A stretch of DNA of 45,624 nt from Bacteroidia bacterium Ga0077558 (GTDB taxonomy: Bacteria; Bacteroidota; Bacteroidia; Chitinophagales; Chitinophagaceae). The position numbers and the translations under genes were made by a program. How positions within the stretch are numbered: position 1 is the first letter of the stretch; every line of letters starts with the position of its first letter. Shown piece after piece: positions 41,902 through 45,624 of this stretch. The DNA lies in assembly GCA_001464625.1 (NCBI GenBank), contig LNFJ01000067.1:1-45624 (forward strand). Reading direction: 5' to 3'. The notes beneath the pieces were generated by a model. It searched no databases, was not told the origin of the DNA, and was given only the letters and a program-made list of their open reading frames with translations.

Positions 41902-44621
41902 AAGTTGGTGAAGAAACGGGTACGGTTGATTCTTAGATCCTGTAGCACCGATGCTTTAGGACTGATCGTAAAATTGAAGGAACGATACAAACCAATTGGT
42001 GTAACATTGATTGACATTTGCCAGCAGTGCATTTCCCTGTTTATCGACATTTGGAATGTTTGTAGTTTGCGGGTATCAAAATCGTAATAACCATTCATGG
42101 TAAAATTCCATTTAGGCGTTAAACTAAAACTGCCACTGAAGTTTACGTTAGAACTTAAATCTTTATCAAACCTTCCAAGTTGCGGATCAAAACGATTGGA
42201 GAAGAATAATGAATAGCCCAATGTTACGGACCAGGGTACATTAAAGTCAACAAACTCAGAAGGATTTTGCTGCATATAGTTCAGCAATTGTTGTTGGTCT
42301 GCCACGAGGTTCGGATCATCCAGCATGGCTTCGGCATCTTTTTTTCGCTGCTCTTCTTTGGCAGCATCTCTTGGTTTACTTTTAAAACTGGTACTTACAG
42401 AAACACTTGCTGATGACAACCGCCCTATATTGAATTTTCCATCCTGCCAAACAAACTTGTTAATATCAATACCATTTGCATTTACCTGGTACGGTGTTAA
42501 TATACCTTGCGCTGTGATATTTATTTTTTCAAATAAGGTAGAGCGGATATATAAATTGAACGGATATAGCCTCATTGAATCCTGCAAAAAATTATAGCCG
42601 CTATTGAAACCATAACCGTCAATTAACCTGATTTTCTTGATGGCATTTTCACCAGTATCTTTTTTAGATCGCCATTTCATTTCAACATTGTTATCCACCC
42701 CAAAACTGATACCACCTGTTCTTCCCTCTGAATAACCGGGATATAATGCCCCGCTATATTGAGAAAAACGGTAAGCAACTCCAGGAGCAACGGTGTCTGT
42801 AAAGTAATTGCCCTTAGAAAGATCAGGACGATAATTAAAGCTAAGCGATGGTCGTATTACATGTCGCAATGCAATGATCCTTGATTTTTTAAACTGATAG
42901 GTTCCAAAAATAGCTGTGTTGAAACCTAAGGAGAATCCAACCTGGTGATCGGTATAAAATCCTTTGGTAATAGTAGTATCTGCTTTTTGAGTAGCCGTAT
43001 TCCATTTGCGACGAAACTTCTGCGCTATCCAAACACTTGAATACGAAATAGAAGGTGCAACTATTATAGCACCACCCAATATTGGGGGCAATGATAAAGT
43101 GATCGGGAAATTATGTTGTGCCCCCCATTGCAAAGTATCGATCAATCTTTTAAATGAAAATGCGGTGTCGTAAAAAGAAAATTGATTTCTGAAATTACCG
43201 TTGTAACCAACACCTAATTTTTCATACCATTTTGGAGTGCCTGCACCATTTTTTCTTTCAAACGGATATAAGGTACTTACGGTAAAACCTGCATCCGGTA
43301 AGCTTACACTTATTAAACGCAAAGCATTATTCTGATTATGGTTTGCACTCAGCGTAAGATTATACGGTTTACCCGCCCATGTTTTTGAATACGCTATTGA
43401 TGAACCTAATAAATTTTGAAAATTCTGTTGCGCATTATTGGTGATTAGTTCATTATACCGGGTTGACTGTGCCTGCACATTCGCTGTAAAAGTGGTTCCC
43501 GGTCTTGCCTTACTATCAACCGAGTGATTCCAGTTAATAGAAAAATTATTGCTTTTGCGAAAATCCGGATCGCCTTTAAAATTTTGTTTAGAATTTAATA
43601 GGCCGATATTAAAGGCACCGCTGTACCGGTATCGTTTTCTATACGTTGGATTAAGATTTAACGCCCAACCACCATATGAGTATATATTTCCGTACACTTT
43701 TGCATCCCAATACTCACTTAATACTTTATAATAACCTAAGCCTTCTAATCCCAAACCAAACTGTTCACTTACGGCAAATCGTGGCGGTAATAACCCGGAA
43801 TGGCGGCCCTGGCTCAACGGATAAAAACCAAATGGCAGATAAATAGGAATAGGTACATCTTCAAACTCAAGATGTGCCGGTCCGGATACCGCCAGTTTTT
43901 GATTGATCACTTTCATTTTTGGCGTTACAATAGAAAAGTGAGGGTGATCGAGATTACAAGTGCTAAACCTTGCTCTTTTAATAAAAGTAGTATTGGCATC
44001 CACCTTTTTTGCAGTCTCTCCAAAAACTATAAATTCCCCCTGCGAAGTATAGGTATTCTTTGTAAGCCCCACCTGTGATTTAAAATTGTAGCGAATCGTA
44101 TCGCTGGTAAATTCACTTTCACCACTTTTAAATCGGGCTTCCTCCTTAATTGCTCCTGTACTGTCTTTTGCATTTACGGCTGTTACTATTTGTGTCGCCT
44201 GATCCACTTCTACTTTTGGAGCGGTAAGTGTAATGTCCTGGTATTCCGTTTTTGTTTTTCCATACAAGATGATTTTCTTTTCCTGTACCAATGCCACGGC
44301 AGAATCTTCTGCAGCATATTTTAATGGTGCGGCTAACGAATCCTTCGAGATTTTTAAATTAAAAGTGTCGGTTTTTTGAATCGTGGTGCTTGAATCAGGT
44401 AGTGGCAATTTTGTAGTATCTGCATTCGTTAAGGGTGTGGGGCGTAGCGTATCTTTTTTAGGAAGCGGCTTGGTAGTATCTGAAGCAGTTGTTAAAAGAC
44501 TGCGAAAATCATGGCCACTGATACCGTTAGCAGCTATTTTCCACGTCAATGTGAAAAATAACAGTGCAGTCAGTATCCCGTATAAGAAGATTTTTGGCCT
44601 AAATTTGTACAGTTGCATCAT
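41898..44621 (-). CDS. lptD: LPS-assembly protein LptD, Bacteroidota type
   Basis: The 907-residue outer-membrane protein has a membrane or signal segment at the start (about 10-32) and a Thr/Pro/Lys/Asp-rich linker (about 40-90). An OstA/LptA-like beta-jellyroll (about 105-230) follows, with ILYGKTKTEYQDITLTAPKVE. The C-terminal barrel of about 650 residues begins at FEDVPIPIYLPFGFYPLSQGRHSGLLPPRF. It inserts lipopolysaccharide into the outer leaflet with LptE, which is not in this window. It is encoded divergently from the amidase gene and convergent with the PlsC-like gene. Confidence 0.9.
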   Translation of the reverse strand: MMQLYKFRPKIFLYGILTALLFFTLTWKIAANGISGHDFRSLLTTASDTTKPLPKKDTLRPTPLTNADTTKLPLPDSSTTIQKTDTFNLKISKDSLAAPLKYAAEDSAVALVQEKKIILYGKTKTEYQDITLTAPKVEVDQATQIVTAVNAKDSTGAIKEEARFKSGESEFTSDTIRYNFKSQVGLTKNTYTSQGEFIVFGETAKKVDANTTFIKRARFSTCNLDHPHFSIVTPKMKVINQKLAVSGPAHLEFEDVPIPIYLPFGFYPLSQGRHSGLLPPRFAVSEQFGLGLEGLGYYKVLSEYWDAKVYGNIYSYGGWALNLNPTYRKRYRYSGAFNIGLLNSKQNFKGDPDFRKSNNFSINWNHSVDSKARPGTTFTANVQAQSTRYNELITNNAQQNFQNLLGSSIAYSKTWAGKPYNLTLSANHNQNNALRLISVSLPDAGFTVSTLYPFERKNGAGTPKWYEKLGVGYNGNFRNQFSFYDTAFSFKRLIDTLQWGAQHNFPITLSLPPILGGAIIVAPSISYSSVWIAQKFRRKWNTATQKADTTITKGFYTDHQVGFSLGFNTAIFGTYQFKKSRIIALRHVIRPSLSFNYRPDLSKGNYFTDTVAPGVAYRFSQYSGALYPGYSEGRTGGISFGVDNNVEMKWRSKKDTGENAIKKIRLIDGYGFNSGYNFLQDSMRLYPFNLYIRSTLFEKINITAQGILTPYQVNANGIDINKFVWQDGKFNIGRLSSASVSVSTSFKSKPRDAAKEEQRKKDAEAMLDDPNLVADQQQLLNYMQQNPSEFVDFNVPWSVTLGYSLFFSNRFDPQLGRFDKDLSSNVNFSGSFSLTPKWNFTMNGYYDFDTRKLQTFQMSINREMHCWQMSINVTPIGLYRSFNFTISPKASVLQDLRINRTRFFTNF

Positions 44622-44632
44622 CAGGTAGGTGG

Positions 44633-44640
44633 CAAAACTA
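44633..44640 (-). promoter_or_regulatory. Bacteroidota -7 promoter box of lptD
   Basis: CAAAACTA on the plus strand reads TAGTTTTG on the minus strand, an exact TAnnTTTG, 11 bases before the lptD start. The leader would be very short. Confidence 0.5.
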
Positions 44641-44680
44641 TTTGTGAATATTCCGGCAACCCATTAAAAAAGGAAAAACC

Positions 44681-45624
44681 ATGATTAAACGAACCGTTCT
44701 CTTCTTTCTGGTAGCTGCATTTTGCCTGAGCTTTTTTTCGTTCGATAAAACAAGCCCTGACAGGATACAACAAAAAGCTATCAGAACAATAGTAATTGAC
44801 CCCGGCCATGGGGGATCTGATGCCGGAGCAAAAGGTCAATACTCCTACGAAAAAGATATTTGCCTTGATGTTTCTCTAAAAGTTGGGGCGATGATCGAAA
44901 AGCAGTTCCCTGATATCAAAGTTTTATATACCCGCAAAACAGATACATACCCTGCATTACATGCCCGGGCCAATTTTGCTAATGAAAACAAAGGAGATCT
45001 TTTTCTTTGCATCCACGTTAACTCTGCACCTATGAAAAGGGTATCAGAACAAATAGGCACCAAAAAAGTGACCTATTATGTTGGCAAGGGTAAAAACAGG
45101 AAGAAAAAAACAAAAGACGTTCCCCAATATCGCTATTACAATTTACCCAGCACTGCCAAAGGAACAGAAACCTATATATGGGGAGCTGGTAAAACAGACG
45201 ATAAAGAACTCGCCGTTCGGGAAAATGCTTCCATGCTTACGGAAGAAAATTACAAAGAAAAATATGGTGAGCTTGACCCTACCTCACCGGAGTTTATTGC
45301 TCTCAGTTTATTAAAAACAAAGCAATACTTTAAGCGTAGCGCTACGCTGGCTGGCTATGTACAAGATGAGTTTGTAAAAGTGGGCCGTGTAGACAGGGAT
45401 GTGAAACAACGTCCGGTTGGTATTTGGGTATTACAAGCTACTGCCATGCCGAGTGTTTTGGTAGAAACAGGATTTATCTCCAACCCGGAAGAAGAAAAAT
45501 ACCTGAACAGCGAAGAGGGACAAAAAGAACTTTCTACTTGTATTTTAGAAGCATTAAAAAAATACATTGCCTGGCTGGAAGAAAAACAGGAAACGGATAT
45601 AAAAGACAGCAATACACAAAGCAG
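44681..45624 (+). CDS. N-acetylmuramoyl-L-alanine amidase (3' truncated)
   Basis: The 314 codons visible from the ATG at 44681 include an N-terminal signal-type segment (about 5-20) and the Amidase_3 domain. The zinc ligands appear as VIDPGHGGSDAGAKG (His, about 46), the Glu in YEKDICLD (about 61) and CIHVNSAP (His, about 113). The catalytic Glu lies in PSVLVETGFISNPEEE (about 267). It cleaves the amide bond between N-acetylmuramic acid and the peptide stem in peptidoglycan. A Lys-rich insert (about 131-148) sits between the second and third elements. The frame runs out of the window. It is divergent from lptD with a 59-base gap. Confidence 0.92.
   Translation, partial: MIKRTVLFFLVAAFCLSFFSFDKTSPDRIQQKAIRTIVIDPGHGGSDAGAKGQYSYEKDICLDVSLKVGAMIEKQFPDIKVLYTRKTDTYPALHARANFANENKGDLFLCIHVNSAPMKRVSEQIGTKKVTYYVGKGKNRKKKTKDVPQYRYYNLPSTAKGTETYIWGAGKTDDKELAVRENASMLTEENYKEKYGELDPTSPEFIALSLLKTKQYFKRSATLAGYVQDEFVKVGRVDRDVKQRPVGIWVLQATAMPSVLVETGFISNPEEEKYLNSEEGQKELSTCILEALKKYIAWLEEKQETDIKDSNTQS

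Overview
This window is a piece of a Bacteroidota chromosome, most likely from the Chitinophagaceae or a close relative. The grounds are the low GC content, short -7 promoter boxes of the TAnnTTTG type, a protein with a gliding-motility/type IX type B sorting C-terminus, an LptD of the Bacteroidota type, an RRM protein with a glycine-rich tail, and small proteins (VF530, SWIB with an H1-like tail, DUF6265-like, DUF2784-like) common in that group. About 50 protein genes were read. Both ends are cut: a serine hydrolase lacks its N-terminus at position 1 and an N-acetylmuramoyl-L-alanine amidase runs off the right end.

Layout. 1-7600: envelope and secreted proteins (serine hydrolase, type IX cargo, S9 peptidase, glycine-zipper proteins, an AraC regulator and a lipoprotein). 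7700-12513: RNA and nucleotide housekeeping (THUMP methyltransferase, MazG, RRM protein, LpxR-like protein, SET protein, DEAD-box helicase). 12843-18687: pullulanase, a GMC dehydrogenase with its subunit 3, and a four-domain beta/gamma-crystallin protein. 18812-24126: chromatin-like and stress proteins (SWIB/H1-like, response regulator, MtfA-like peptidase, CsbD, PepSY) and a second helicase paired with VF530. 24158-30402: a second serine hydrolase, a DUF559 nuclease beside palindromic repeats, an SDR, a Rnk/GreA-like factor, DUF2784 and an SRAP (YedK/HMCES-type) gene coupled to an unknown small gene.

30403-33108 looks accessory: a repeat-rich spacer, then four unrecognised genes in two divergent pairs. 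Two encode membrane-anchored coiled-coil proteins, one a small beta-rich protein, and one is built almost wholly of twelve exact 13-residue repeats. I rank this cluster as one of two candidates for an undescribed system.

33109-38452 holds histidine degradation genes hutU and hutH, separated by deoD, an array of six palindromic repeat units with a higher-order ABB-ABB structure, and a small GIY-YIG nuclease. The array plus nuclease is the second candidate. It has a parallel in the same window, where the DUF559 nuclease also sits beside tandem and palindromic repeats; this resembles, by analogy only, REP elements and their RAYT partner. An intergenic repeat family also appears to have entered hutU in frame.

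38579-45624: two paralogous secreted proteins, a truncated tRNA-Arg(UCU) with an intact-looking promoter just before ung, a GNAT acetyltransferase overlapping a PlsC-like acyltransferase, lptD, and the partial amidase. Functional calls rest on motifs read by eye; no database search was possible.
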